Source: Halieaceae bacterium UBA5085 (lineage in GTDB: Bacteria; Pseudomonadota; Gammaproteobacteria; Pseudomonadales; Halieaceae). Taken from it: DNA of 25,417 bases. The stretch spans positions 1-25,417 of the forward strand of contig DIAF01000024.1 in the NCBI GenBank assembly GCA_002414665.1. The letters are read 5' to 3'. The translations under genes and the position numbers were made by a program. Shown in pieces: positions 9,601 to 17,787 of this stretch. The notes beneath the pieces were generated by a model. That model had not been told where the DNA came from, ran no database searches, and saw nothing but the letters and a program-made list of their open reading frames with translations. Each line of letters opens with the position of its first letter. The first letter of the stretch is position 1.

Positions 9601-11090
9601 ACCTCAAGCAGGTGAACCCGAAGGCGCTGGTGTCGGTCAAGCTGGTGTCGGAGCCGGGCGTGGGCACCATCGCCGCCGGCGTTGCCAAGGCCTATGCCGA
9701 CCTGATTACCATCAGCGGCTATGACGGCGGCACCGCGGCCAGCCCGCTGACCTCTATCCGCTATGCCGGCTCCCCCTGGGAACTGGGTCTGGCGGAGGTG
9801 CAGCAAACCCTGCGCGGCAACGGCCTGCGCGGTGCCATTCGCCTGCAGACCGACGGCGGCCTGAAAACCGGTCTGGATGTGGTCAAGGCGGCCATTCTGG
9901 GCGCGGAGAGCTTTGGTTTTGGCACCGGGCCCATGGTGGCGCTGGGCTGCAAGTACCTGCGCATCTGTCACCTGAACAACTGCGCCACCGGGGTCGCAAC
10001 GCAGAACGAAAAGCTGCGGCAGGACCACTTCAATGGCACGATCGAGATGGTCACGCACTTCTTCACCTTCATCGCCATGGAAACCCGCGAGTGGCTGGCG
10101 CGCCTGGGTGTGCCCTCGCTGGAGGCCCTGATCGGCCGCACCGACCTGCTGGAGCGGCTACCCGGCGCCACGCCAAAGCAGTCGCGACTCAACCTGGCGC
10201 CCATTCTGCACAAGGACGCGAGTTCAGCCGGCCAGCCGGAATATTGCCAGGTGGTGGCCAATCACCCCTTTGACCGCGCGGAAAAAGCCGAGGCCATGGT
10301 GGCCGCGGCACTGCCCGCTATCGAGTCGCGCAGCGGTGGCGAATACGAATTTTCCCTGACCAACTGCGACCGCTCCATCGGTGCACGGCTGTCGGGCGAA
10401 ATCGCCCAGCGTTACGGCAATAACGGCATGGAAGATGCGCCCATTGTACTGCGCCTGACCGGCACCGCCGGGCAGAGCTTTGGCGTATGGAACGCGGGCG
10501 GCTTGCACATGTATCTCGAAGGCGACTGTAACGATTACGTCGGCAAGGGCATGGCGGGCGGTAAGCTGGTGGTATTCCCAGCGCGTGACGCCAATTTCCG
10601 CTCCCAGGATACGGTGATTATCGGCAACACCTGTCTTTACGGCGCGACCGGTGGCCGCCTCTATGCGGCGGGTATCGCCGGCGAGCGCTTTGCGGTGCGC
10701 AACAGTGGCGCGCAGGCGGTTGTTGAAGGTGCGGGTGACCACTGCTGCGAGTACATGACCGGTGGTACGGTCACGGTGCTAGGGCCAACGGGTGTGAACT
10801 TCGGCGCCGGCATGACAGGCGGCTTTGCCTATGTGCTGGACCAGGACCGTTCCTTCATTGACAAGTACAACAGCGAGCTGGTGGACATCCACCGCGTCAA
10901 CTCCGAGTACATGGAGCCCTACCGCAACCACCTGCGCACCACGATACGTGAGTTTGCGCAGGAGACCGGCTCGGCCTGGGGCCTTGAGTTGCTGGATAAC
11001 TTTGAGGACTACGTGGGCAAGTTCTGGCTGGTCAAGCCGAAAGCGGCGGACTTCAATCAGCTGCTGTCACGTCTGCGTAACACCGACTAG
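6648..11090 (+). CDS. gltB: Glutamate synthase (NADPH) large subunit
   Basis: GltB takes ammonia from glutamine and uses it to aminate 2-oxoglutarate, giving two glutamates. The 1480-residue product is full length. The class II glutamine amidotransferase domain begins at Cys15 (DNCGFGL), which should become the N-terminal nucleophile after removal of a short 14-residue leader; the typical CMTHRGG segment follows. The FMN/2-oxoglutarate domain covers roughly residues 840-1190 and carries the 3Fe-4S ligands C1101, C1107 and C1112 in CKYLRICHLNNC. The C-terminal glycine-rich GXGXG beta-helix domain is at about 1230-1420. Start ATG 6648 gives the family-typical N-terminus. gltD follows after 21 bases. 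Confidence 0.98.
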   Translation: MSAGLFSPEEFRDNCGFGLIVHSAGDASHRLLQTAIESLTCMTHRGGIAADGKTGDGCGLLLQMPVPFMRTLAREAFGAELEEPFGVGQIFLNQDEGRAAVARAGMEKALIDQGLTVVGWREVPTDSSVCGEIALATLPRIEQVFFSAPGLSADELSTKLFVARRKAEIANESDPDFYICSLSGRVIAYKGLVMPVDLPRFYHDLDDERLETAICVFHQRFSTNTMPRWPLAQPFRLLAHNGEINTIDGNRNWAEARTALFQSDRLPNISDIAPLVNRTGSDSSSLDNMLDVLLTGGVDMPRALRMLIPPAWQNMEDMDPDLRAFYEYHSMHMEPWDGPAGIVLTDGRYAVCLLDRNGLRPARWVKTKDGFITLASEVGTHGYRSEDVIAKGRVGPGQILMVDTQTGEMLHTADIDNRLKSRHPYKRWLKENSYHVEGTFGGEQAPGIEPDMLKPYQKMFQVTFEERDQVLRPLAESGNEAVGSMGDDTPMAVLSRQERPLYDFFRQKFAQVTNPAIDPLREAIVMSLETDLGAEKNVFHEGPEHADRIILSSPVLSQGKFNTLLSLNRPGFDVCDIDGTYDPAETTLQQAVARLVDTAEQAVRNGATILIISDRSIAPTRLPIHSLIATGAVHHHLIRQGLRCDANLVIETASARDSHQVACLLGFGATAIYPYLAYSVLEDLIRDGELLGEPSTCYKNYRKGINKGLLKIMSKMGISAVSSYRGAQLFEAVGLAREVVDTAFCGVASRIEGAGFAELEQDQRNLAKLAWNPRKPLQQGGLLKYVHGQEYHAFNPDVVTTLQLAVATGDYATYQRYAELVNTRPVATIRDLLQPVLAEKPLDLDEVEPISAILPRFDSAGMSLGALSPEAHEALAAAMNRLGARSNSGEGGEDPARYGTERSSKIKQIASGRFGVTPHYLVNAEVLQIKVAQGAKPGEGGQLPGGKVNELIARLRYSVPGVTLISPPPHHDIYSIEDLAQLIFDLKQVNPKALVSVKLVSEPGVGTIAAGVAKAYADLITISGYDGGTAASPLTSIRYAGSPWELGLAEVQQTLRGNGLRGAIRLQTDGGLKTGLDVVKAAILGAESFGFGTGPMVALGCKYLRICHLNNCATGVATQNEKLRQDHFNGTIEMVTHFFTFIAMETREWLARLGVPSLEALIGRTDLLERLPGATPKQSRLNLAPILHKDASSAGQPEYCQVVANHPFDRAEKAEAMVAAALPAIESRSGGEYEFSLTNCDRSIGARLSGEIAQRYGNNGMEDAPIVLRLTGTAGQSFGVWNAGGLHMYLEGDCNDYVGKGMAGGKLVVFPARDANFRSQDTVIIGNTCLYGATGGRLYAAGIAGERFAVRNSGAQAVVEGAGDHCCEYMTGGTVTVLGPTGVNFGAGMTGGFAYVLDQDRSFIDKYNSELVDIHRVNSEYMEPYRNHLRTTIREFAQETGSAWGLELLDNFEDYVGKFWLVKPKAADFNQLLSRLRNTD

Positions 11091-11111
11091 GCGCCGGGAG
11101 GCGAAAGCGTT

Positions 11112-12533
11112 ATGAGCAAGCGTTTGTCGAATGATTTCCAGTTTATCGACGTCGGTCGGACCGATCCCGACAAGAAAAGCGTCGAGACGCGCAAGACAGA
11201 GTACGTCGAGATCTATGAATCCTTCACCGCAGACCGTGCGGCGGAGCAGTCACACCGCTGTCTGGAGTGCGGCAACCCCTATTGTGAGTGGAAGTGCCCG
11301 GTACATAACTTCATTCCCAACTGGCTGAAGCTGGTCAGTGAAGGCAACCTGTTCGAAGCGGCCGAGCTCAGCCACCAGACCAATACCTTGCCCGAAGTGT
11401 GTGGCCGCGTGTGCCCGCAGGACCGCCTGTGCGAGGGCGCCTGCACCCTGAACGATGGTTACGGGGCGGTGACCATCGGCTCCTCGGAGAAGTACATCAC
11501 CGACACGGCGCTGGCCATGGGCTGGCGGCCGGATATGTCAAAGGTGGTGCCCACCGGCAAGAAAGTGGCCATCATCGGCGCCGGCCCGGCGGGCCTGGGC
11601 TGCGCCGACGTGCTGACCCGCGCCGGTGTCAAGCCGGTTGTCTTCGACCGCTACCCGGAGATCGGCGGTCTGCTCACCTTCGGTATTCCGGAGTTCAAGC
11701 TGGAAAAGGATGTCATGGTGCGCCGCCGTGAGGTGTTTGAGGGCATGGGCATTGAGTTTCGCCTGAACACCGAGGTCGGCCGTGACATCAGCGTGACCGA
11801 GTTGATGGAAGAGTACGACGCCGTATTCCTCGGCATGGGTACCTACAAGGCCATGCAGGGACGCTTCCCGGGTGAAAACCTGCCCGGGGTGCACAAGGCG
11901 CTCCCCTACCTGATCGGCAACGTCAACCACAATCGCGGCTACGAGCAGGATCCGTCGGATTACGTGAACCTCAAGGGCAAGCGCGTGGTGGTGCTCGGTG
12001 GCGGTGATACCGCGATGGACTGCGTGCGAACGGCAGTGCGCCAGCAGGCTGAACACGTGATATGCGCCTACCGCCGCGATGAACTGAACATGCCCGGCTC
12101 GCGCAAGGAAGTGGCCAATGCCCGGGAAGAAGGGGTGGAATTCCTGTTCAACCGCCAGCCTATCGAGATCGTTGAGTACTTCGGTCGGGCCTGCGGCGTG
12201 AAGATGGTCACGACCGAACTGGGCGAACCGGATGCCGGCGGCCGCCGCCAACCGCAGCCCGTTCCGGGCAGCGAGAAGGTACTGGAAGCAGACGCCGTCA
12301 TTATCGCTTTCGGGTTCCAGCCCGACCCGCCAGCCTGGCTGCGGGAACTGGGTGTGCAGGTCAATGAGTGGGACGGCGTGATTGCGCCCGAGGAGCAGGC
12401 GTACCGTTTCCAGACCACCAACCCCAAGGTGTTTGCCGGTGGCGACATGGTGCGCGGTTCTGACCTGGTGGTCACCGCCATCTGGGAAGGACGCCAGGCC
12501 GCCGAGGGTATTCTGGATTTTCTCGAGGTCTGA
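11112..12533 (+). CDS. gltD: Glutamate synthase (NADPH) small subunit
   Basis: GltD supplies electrons from NADPH through FAD and 4Fe-4S clusters to GltB. The 473-residue product has two N-terminal cysteine groups: C50, C53, C58, C62 (CLECGNPYCEWKC) and C97, C101, C107, C111 (CGRVCPQDRLCEGAC). Then come the FAD-binding GAGPAGLG motif at about residues 155-162 and the NADPH-binding GGGDTAMD motif near 296-303. The end FAGGDMVRGSDLVVTAIWEGR is typical of the family. GGGAGG lies about ten bases before ATG 11112. It is co-transcribed with gltB. Confidence 0.98.
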   Translation: MSKRLSNDFQFIDVGRTDPDKKSVETRKTEYVEIYESFTADRAAEQSHRCLECGNPYCEWKCPVHNFIPNWLKLVSEGNLFEAAELSHQTNTLPEVCGRVCPQDRLCEGACTLNDGYGAVTIGSSEKYITDTALAMGWRPDMSKVVPTGKKVAIIGAGPAGLGCADVLTRAGVKPVVFDRYPEIGGLLTFGIPEFKLEKDVMVRRREVFEGMGIEFRLNTEVGRDISVTELMEEYDAVFLGMGTYKAMQGRFPGENLPGVHKALPYLIGNVNHNRGYEQDPSDYVNLKGKRVVVLGGGDTAMDCVRTAVRQQAEHVICAYRRDELNMPGSRKEVANAREEGVEFLFNRQPIEIVEYFGRACGVKMVTTELGEPDAGGRRQPQPVPGSEKVLEADAVIIAFGFQPDPPAWLRELGVQVNEWDGVIAPEEQAYRFQTTNPKVFAGGDMVRGSDLVVTAIWEGRQAAEGILDFLEV

Positions 12534-12569
12534 GACGGCCGTATCCGCCAAACTGCACACGGAGATTCT

Positions 12570-13640
12570 GTGACCGAACTGAAAAACGACCGTTTCCTGC
12601 GCGCCCTGCAACGCCAGCCCGTTGACCGCACCCCGGTGTGGATGATGCGTCAGGCCGGGCGCTACCTTCCCGAGTACCGTGCCACCCGCGAACAGGCGGG
12701 CTCATTTCTCGACCTGTGCAAGAATGCCGAGCTGGCCTGCGAAGTGACGCTGCAGCCGCTGCGCCGCTACCCCATGGATGCGGCGATTCTGTTCAGTGAC
12801 ATTCTCACGGTGCCCGACGCCCTGGGGCTGGGCCTGTACTTCGAAGAAGGTGAGGGCCCGAAATTCCGCAAAACCGTGCGCAGCGAAGCCGACCTGGCCG
12901 GGCTCAACGCGATCACGGCGGCGGACGACCTGGGATACGTCATGAATGCCGTGCGCACGATTCGCCGTGAGCTGAATGGCAGCGTGCCGTTGATTGGTTT
13001 TTCCGGCAGTCCCTGGACGCTGGCCACCTATATGGTCGAGGGCGGCGCTTCGAAGGACTTCTCCCAGGTGAAGCGCATGGCCTACGATCAGCCTGAGCTG
13101 ATGCACCAGCTGCTCGCCCTGCTCGCCGATGCGGTGGCGGATTACCTGGCCGAGCAGGTCAAGGCGGGGGCCCAGGCGCTGCAGATCTTCGACACCTGGG
13201 GCGGCGCACTGAGCGCCGCGGCCTACAAGGAGTTCTCGCTGAAATACATGCAGCGGGTCATCAGCCGACTGCCCACCGAGGCGGACGGACGCAAGGTGCC
13301 GGTCATTCTCTTCACCAAGGGCGGCGGTCAGTGGCTGCCCGCCATTGCCGATGCGGGTGCCCAGGCGGTGGGCATCGACTGGACCACGGATATCGGTATG
13401 GCGCGCGCGCAGGTGGGCGACCGGGTGGCGTTACAGGGCAATATGGACCCGTCGATGCTGTATGCCTCGCCGGCGCGGATTCGTGAGGAGGTGGCCAGCA
13501 TACTGGCGGGATACGGCCACGGCCCCGGCCACGTGTTCAATCTGGGGCACGGCATTACACCGGGGGTGAATCCCGATCACGTTACCGCGTTTGTGGAGGC
13601 GGTGCAGGAGCTTTCCCCCCAGTACCACCACAACGACTGA
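12570..13640 (+). CDS. hemE: Uroporphyrinogen decarboxylase
   Basis: HemE decarboxylates the four acetate side chains of uroporphyrinogen III to give coproporphyrinogen III, in cytoplasmic heme synthesis. The 356-residue product has the signature WMMRQAGRYLPEYR near the N-terminus, whose arginines bind substrate, the ILFSDIL segment with the catalytic aspartate, the GFSGSPWTLATYM segment, and the C-terminal NLGHGITPGVNPDHV. Start GTG 12570 has GGAG at 12561-12564. The gap after gltD is 36 bases with no clear terminator, so read-through from gltBD is likely. The hemE end faces the cysE end with ten bases between them. Confidence 0.97.
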   Translation: MTELKNDRFLRALQRQPVDRTPVWMMRQAGRYLPEYRATREQAGSFLDLCKNAELACEVTLQPLRRYPMDAAILFSDILTVPDALGLGLYFEEGEGPKFRKTVRSEADLAGLNAITAADDLGYVMNAVRTIRRELNGSVPLIGFSGSPWTLATYMVEGGASKDFSQVKRMAYDQPELMHQLLALLADAVADYLAEQVKAGAQALQIFDTWGGALSAAAYKEFSLKYMQRVISRLPTEADGRKVPVILFTKGGGQWLPAIADAGAQAVGIDWTTDIGMARAQVGDRVALQGNMDPSMLYASPARIREEVASILAGYGHGPGHVFNLGHGITPGVNPDHVTAFVEAVQELSPQYHHND

Positions 13641-13650
13641 CGGCCCGCGG

Positions 13651-14493
13651 TCAGCGTCGGCGCTGCGCCTGCGCTGCATCCTCGCAGGCCAGCTCCTGCT
13701 CTGGATCGCAGCAGAAGCTGTGGTCCATTTCCAGCGCCGGGGATTGCGAGGTGGGCTTGCCCACGACCTTGGCCGGCACGCCAGCGACCGTCGTGTGCGG
13801 GGGTACTTCGTCCAGTACCACGCTGCCGGCTCCCACCTTGGCGCCATCACCCACCCGGATATTTCCGAGAATCTTGGCGCCGGCGCTGATCAGCACACCG
13901 TTGCCGATCTTCGGATGACGGTCGCCGTGTTCCTTGCCTGTGCCGCCCAGTGTGACCGATTGCAGGATCGAAACGTTGTCACCGACCACGGCGGTTTCCC
14001 CGATGACCAGGCCGGTGGCGTGGTCCAGCATGATGCCGCTGCCGAGGCGCGCTGCCGGGTGAATGTCCACGGCAAACTCCACCGCAACCCGGTTCTGGAA
14101 GAACAGTGCCAGTGAGTGGCGGCCGCGTTGCCAGAGCCAGTGCGCGACGCGGTGAGTTTGCAGCGCGTGAAAGCCCTTGAAATAGAGGAAGGGGATGTAG
14201 ATTTCCTGACACGCGGAATCGCGCTCCTCGACAGCCAACAGGTCGGCGCGAACGGCCTTGCGCAGGGCTGCATCGTCCTTGAGCGCCTCAAGGATGACCT
14301 CGCGCAGCAGCAGGGAGGATACGGTCGGGCTGTCCAGCTGGGTTGCCAGGTGAAAGCTCAGCGCGCACTCCAGATTGTTGTGGTTGAGAATGGTGGCATG
14401 CAGATAGCTGGCGAGGATCGGTTCCTCCGCCGCGTGTTGTTGCGTCTCCTGCACTATCCGGTCCCAGACCGGATCGGCTTTCCTGGTGGCCAT
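13651..14493 (-). CDS. cysE: Serine O-acetyltransferase
   Basis: CysE transfers an acetyl group from acetyl-CoA to serine, the first step of cysteine synthesis. With ATG 14493 (GAGGA seven bases upstream) the product is 280 residues, the long CysE form. It has the helical N-terminal domain and a left-handed beta-helix of hexapeptide repeats from about residue 140. The catalytic residues fall at the same numbers as in E. coli CysE: D143, H158 (LDHATG) and H193 (DRHPKI). The upstream extension of the open frame (to 14520) would overlap the preceding stop. The last ~20 residues are odd: a cysteine- and acid-rich stretch (FCCDPEQELACED) ending in QRRR, instead of the terminal isoleucine that docks CysK in E. 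coli. It follows the methyltransferase gene by 28 bases. Confidence 0.96.
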   Translation of the reverse strand: MATRKADPVWDRIVQETQQHAAEEPILASYLHATILNHNNLECALSFHLATQLDSPTVSSLLLREVILEALKDDAALRKAVRADLLAVEERDSACQEIYIPFLYFKGFHALQTHRVAHWLWQRGRHSLALFFQNRVAVEFAVDIHPAARLGSGIMLDHATGLVIGETAVVGDNVSILQSVTLGGTGKEHGDRHPKIGNGVLISAGAKILGNIRVGDGAKVGAGSVVLDEVPPHTTVAGVPAKVVGKPTSQSPALEMDHSFCCDPEQELACEDAAQAQRRR

Positions 14494-14521
14494 GTCAGTT
14501 CCTCGTTTCCGGGCGCACACT

Positions 14522-15238
14522 TTAGCGTATACGGGCCCGGTATCGCCACAGCGGGTGGCCGCTGGCCCCGTACTTGGCTTCGAAGCGGGTCAATGGCGGG
14601 CCTTCGGGCAGTCGCTGCACAACGCCCTGCACGCCGGCGATGTGCATGGCCACGCCGAACTCCTCGACGTACAGCGGCCAGTTGGAACGCAGTTCCACCC
14701 TGCCGCCCAGCGCCAGCAGGTCGGCAAAACCCGGGTGGCCGTGAATCCGCCGCCCCAGATGGCGCGCCTTGGGCCAGGGGTTGGGGTACAGCAGGTAGTG
14801 GTAGTCCACGCCGCGGCCGGCGCCCGCCAATGCACGCCAGAGGGGCTCGCACTCGGCTTGCAGCAGCAGATACGGCAGGTGCTCTTCGTGCTGGTGCAGC
14901 GCCAGCCGGTGCGCCGAGCGGTCTATGCCCACGACCAGGTGCCCGGGGTGGGCGGTGGCGAGCATTGCCGTGCTCATGCCGGTGCCGCAGAAGGAATCCA
15001 GCACCAGCGGTCGCGAGTCCTCTGCCAGCCGCAGCGCGAGCCTGCGCCAGGCGTCTGCATTGTGCGCTGCCAGCGGCGCCCGGGAGGGGTGCTCAAGGTG
15101 GCGGCGCACGGTGTGCGCGAGACGCGGGTGCAGTCCCTGCTGGTTGCTGGTCACCGGGCGGGAGGAAGCTTGCACGCGGGGTCGGCTCCTGTAACAGTGC
15201 AGCCAGCGCTTGAGTTGCGCCAGCGGGGTTGCCATCAT
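14522..15238 (-). CDS. TrmB-family SAM-dependent methyltransferase (tRNA m7G46 methyltransferase-like)
   Basis: The 238-residue product resembles the tRNA (guanine-46-N7) methyltransferase family. SAM motif I is DSFCGTGMST at residues 81-90, the acidic end of the next strand is VVGIDRS (about 102-108), and the TrmB hallmark is LYPNPWPKARH at about 150-160, followed by RRIHGHPGF. The N-terminal SNQQGLHPRL segment is that of a second, divergent TrmB-like group in gammaproteobacteria rather than the classical TrmB, so the exact substrate is uncertain and no symbol is given. Start is ATG 15238 or 15235. The frame stays open to 15721, but that part lies across the divergent acyltransferase gene. 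No strong ribosome binding site is visible. Confidence 0.85.
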   Translation of the reverse strand: MMATPLAQLKRWLHCYRSRPRVQASSRPVTSNQQGLHPRLAHTVRRHLEHPSRAPLAAHNADAWRRLALRLAEDSRPLVLDSFCGTGMSTAMLATAHPGHLVVGIDRSAHRLALHQHEEHLPYLLLQAECEPLWRALAGAGRGVDYHYLLYPNPWPKARHLGRRIHGHPGFADLLALGGRVELRSNWPLYVEEFGVAMHIAGVQGVVQRLPEGPPLTRFEAKYGASGHPLWRYRARIR

Positions 15239-15277
15239 AAATCGCGCCGCCACCACGACCAACCAGGGAATTGCGCC

Positions 15278-16006
15278 ATGCACCAGGATCTGCGCCCGTA
15301 CTGGCTGAAGCAAATCTACCTCCGCTACCGGCGCTGGTATGCCGACTACTTTCTGCGCCCCCGCTGCACGTCTCTGGGGCCGCATCACACCATCATGAAG
15401 CCCTGGTACGTGCATATCTCCGGGGCCAACATCCAGATCGGGCGCTGCTTCACCGCCATTGGCGAACCCATGCACCGGGTGCAGATCGGCGTGTGGGGGC
15501 GCGAGGCGGGGCAGGGACGCATACAGATTGGTGACTGCGTGCTCATGAGTCCCGGCGCCCGCCTCAGTGCCAGCGATGAAATTGTGCTCGGTGACGGGGT
15601 GATGATGGCCAACGGCTCCTATGTCACAGACTCTGACTGGCACACCCTGTATGACCGCACGGCACGCGCCCCGGAGCCCACACCGGTGCACATCGGGGAC
15701 AACGTGTGGCTGGGTGATCACGCGACCGTGCTCAAAGGCGTGACCATTGGCGAGAATAGCGTGGTGGCGGCGCAGGCGGTGGTCACTCGCGACGTGCCGG
15801 CCAACGTGGTGGTGGCCGGCAATCCCGCGCGCGTGGTGAAGGAGCTGGACCCGGAGCGCGGCTTTACCACCCGCATGGATCTGTTTGCGGACCCGGAGGG
15901 CGCCGAGGCGTTCTTCGATGCGGTGGACCGCGAAGTGCTGCGTGGCAACTCACTGCTGCGCTGGCTGTGGTCGGTGCTGTATCCCGCGGGAGCACCCCGG
16001 GGCTAG
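15278..16006 (+). CDS. Hexapeptide-repeat (LbH) acyltransferase
   Basis: The 242-residue protein belongs to the left-handed beta-helix acyltransferases (NodL/LacA/WcaF-like). Hexapeptide repeats are visible from ISGANIQIG through VLMSPGARLSASDEIVLGDGVMMANGSY and again in VHIGDNVWLGDHATVLKGVTIGENSVVAAQAVV, ending with the typical NPARVVKEL. The probable catalytic histidine is in DSDWHTLYD. The N-terminus (about 1-30) is a basic, aromatic helix rather than a signal peptide, so the enzyme is probably cytoplasmic or membrane-associated. AGGGAA at 15265-15270 supports ATG 15278. The acceptor cannot be told from sequence. It is a lone gene, divergent from the methyltransferase with 39 bases between, and it ends 11 bases from the end of srkA. 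Confidence 0.85.
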   Translation: MHQDLRPYWLKQIYLRYRRWYADYFLRPRCTSLGPHHTIMKPWYVHISGANIQIGRCFTAIGEPMHRVQIGVWGREAGQGRIQIGDCVLMSPGARLSASDEIVLGDGVMMANGSYVTDSDWHTLYDRTARAPEPTPVHIGDNVWLGDHATVLKGVTIGENSVVAAQAVVTRDVPANVVVAGNPARVVKELDPERGFTTRMDLFADPEGAEAFFDAVDREVLRGNSLLRWLWSVLYPAGAPRG

Positions 16007-16017
16007 ACCTCCGGGCC

Positions 16018-17004
16018 CTACAGCAGGCGCAGCGGTTCCTCCTGCAGCGCCGAGAGCTGCTCACGCAGTTCCAGAATGTGGTTGGCCCAGTAGCGCTCGG
16101 TATTGAACCAGGTGAAGCTGCGCGGAAAGGCCGGGTCAGTCCAGCGGCGCGCCAGCCAGGCGGCGTAGTTAACCAGCCGCAGCGTGCGCAATGCCTCGAT
16201 CCAGCGCAGCTGGCGCGGTGCAAAGTCGCAGAATTCGCTGTAGCCCTCAATGAGTTCGGCCAGCTGCAGCTCGCGCTCGTGGCGCTCCCCGCTCAGGCAC
16301 ATCCACAGGTCCTGTACGGCGGGTGCCATGCAACAGTCGTCCAGGTCGACAAAATGCGCGCAGTCGTCGCGCCAGAGAATGTTGCCGACGTGGCAATCGC
16401 CGTGTACACGGATCAGATCCCGCTCCTGCACCTCGCCATACAGCTGAATCACGGCCGCCAGCAGGTCCCGGGTGAGGCTGTCGTAGGCGGGCTGCAGATC
16501 GCGGGGAATGAAGTGTTCCAGCAGGTAGTCGCGGTTGTGCGTGAGCATGCCGTCAATGCTGAGGGTGGGGCGGTGCCGGAAGCGCGCACTGGCTCCCACA
16601 GCATGGATACGCCCCAACGTGCGCCCCAGTACCAGCAGGCTGTCCATATTGTCGAGCTCCGGCGGGTAGCCGCCGCGGCGCGGGAACAGTGCGAAACGGA
16701 AGCCCTCATGACGGTGCAGGCTGTTGCCGGATGCGTCGACCAGCGGGGCCACCACGGAGATCTCGGCGTCCTGCAGCTCGAGGCTGAAGGCATGCTCCTC
16801 CAGAATCTGCGCGTCCTCCCAGCGCCCCGGGCGATAGAATTTGGCGATCAGCGGTTGCCCGTCCTCAATGCCCACCTGGTAGACGCGGTTCTCGTAGCTG
16901 TTCAGGGCCAGCAGTCGCGCATCGCAGAGGTAGCCCGCGGACTCCACCGCGTCGATGACACAGTCCGGCGACAGGCGGTCATAGGGATGTTGGGCTTGGC
17001 TCAT
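16018..17004 (-). CDS. srkA: Stress response serine/threonine protein kinase SrkA (RdoA/YihE)
   Basis: SrkA is an aminoglycoside-phosphotransferase-fold kinase that phosphorylates Ser/Thr and protects cells against envelope and oxidative stress in E. coli. The product is 328 residues, the same length as the E. coli protein. Visible are the phosphate-loop region NSYENRVYQV, the ATP-binding lysine K55 (LIAKFYRPGRW), the catalytic loop HGDCHVGN (D203, N208) and the metal-binding VDLDD (D220). CTGGAG about eight bases upstream supports ATG 17004. It follows comF by 51 bases on the same strand and is probably co-transcribed. In E. coli srkA is followed by dsbA; here no dsbA is seen. Confidence 0.93.
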   Translation of the reverse strand: MSQAQHPYDRLSPDCVIDAVESAGYLCDARLLALNSYENRVYQVGIEDGQPLIAKFYRPGRWEDAQILEEHAFSLELQDAEISVVAPLVDASGNSLHRHEGFRFALFPRRGGYPPELDNMDSLLVLGRTLGRIHAVGASARFRHRPTLSIDGMLTHNRDYLLEHFIPRDLQPAYDSLTRDLLAAVIQLYGEVQERDLIRVHGDCHVGNILWRDDCAHFVDLDDCCMAPAVQDLWMCLSGERHERELQLAELIEGYSEFCDFAPRQLRWIEALRTLRLVNYAAWLARRWTDPAFPRSFTWFNTERYWANHILELREQLSALQEEPLRLL

Positions 17005-17055
17005 TGGCGTACTCCAGGCAGCGACCGCGACGGGCGGTGCCAGAGGCGCAGTGTA

Positions 17056-17787
17056 TCAGGTCGTTGGTGGTGGAGTCCGGGCGATGCACCAGAGCTGCAC
17101 ATCGGCGGCACCCGCGTCCTTGAGCAGCCGCGCGATGGTCCCGGCGGTGGCACCGGTGGTCATGACGTCGTCGATCAGCGCGATGCGGCGGCCCTGTACG
17201 GGCGCGCGCAGGGTAAACGCATCGCGCAGGTTGTGTGCACGCTGCTCTGCGGTGAGGGTCGACTGTGCCGGTGCCGCGCGCTGGCGGCGCAGCGTGCGCT
17301 CCGCCAATGGCAGGCGCTGGAGTGCGGAGTCGCGGCGCTGCAGGGCCATGGCCAGCAGCGTGGCCTGGTTGAAGCCACGCCGCAGCAGTCGCCGCCAGTG
17401 TATCGGTACAGGCAGCAGGAGGTCGCGATCTTGCGGCGGGTCCACCCCGGCAAGCCACAGTTCTGCGAGCAGGCTGCTCAGGTGTTGCTGACGCTGGAAC
17501 TTCCACTGCCCGATGATGTGGCCCAGGCAGGGCTCGTACAGGTAGGGTGCGAGTACCCTGTCCAGCGCAGGCGGGCACTGTGTGCAGGCCCCGCAGAGGC
17601 TGTGACTGTCGGGGGGCAGCGGCAGGGCGCAGCACTGGCAGCAGGGCTGATTGGGCGCCAGCTGAGCCGCGCAACAGCCGCACAGCGGCAGGTGGCTGGC
17701 GCTGGGCAGCCGACACAGCAGGCACTGCTGCGGGAACAGGCTGTCCGCGAGCAGGCGCGCCCACTTGTTAACCACGGTGCGCGTCAC
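17056..17787 (-). CDS. comF: ComF/GntX family phosphoribosyltransferase-like protein
   Basis: ComF proteins carry an N-terminal zinc-finger-like domain and a type I phosphoribosyltransferase domain; they are needed for DNA uptake in naturally competent bacteria, and their biochemical substrate is unsettled. The 243-residue product has cysteine pairs C22/C25 and C36/C38-C39, a second cysteine group (CCQCC, CGAC), and the PRPP-binding loop IALIDDVMTTGATAGT near residues 200-215. The start is uncertain: GTG 17787 opens the frame and GTG 17775 (residue 5) is an alternative; neither has a good ribosome binding site. Divergent from bioB; its start overlaps a BirA-like operator. With a nearby pilus operon, a role in transformation is possible but not shown. 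Confidence 0.9.
   Translation of the reverse strand: MTRTVVNKWARLLADSLFPQQCLLCRLPSASHLPLCGCCAAQLAPNQPCCQCCALPLPPDSHSLCGACTQCPPALDRVLAPYLYEPCLGHIIGQWKFQRQQHLSSLLAELWLAGVDPPQDRDLLLPVPIHWRRLLRRGFNQATLLAMALQRRDSALQRLPLAERTLRRQRAAPAQSTLTAEQRAHNLRDAFTLRAPVQGRRIALIDDVMTTGATAGTIARLLKDAGAADVQLWCIARTPPPTT

Noticed and set aside
14486..15277. Possible long N-terminal extension of the acyltransferase
   Set aside because: It is antisense to the TrmB-like gene and low-complexity; ATG 15278 with AGGGAA upstream fits the family.
15239..15721. Possible N-terminal extension of the TrmB-like methyltransferase
   Set aside because: The extension runs across the acyltransferase gene, has no similarity to methyltransferases, and ATG 15238 gives a normal family length.
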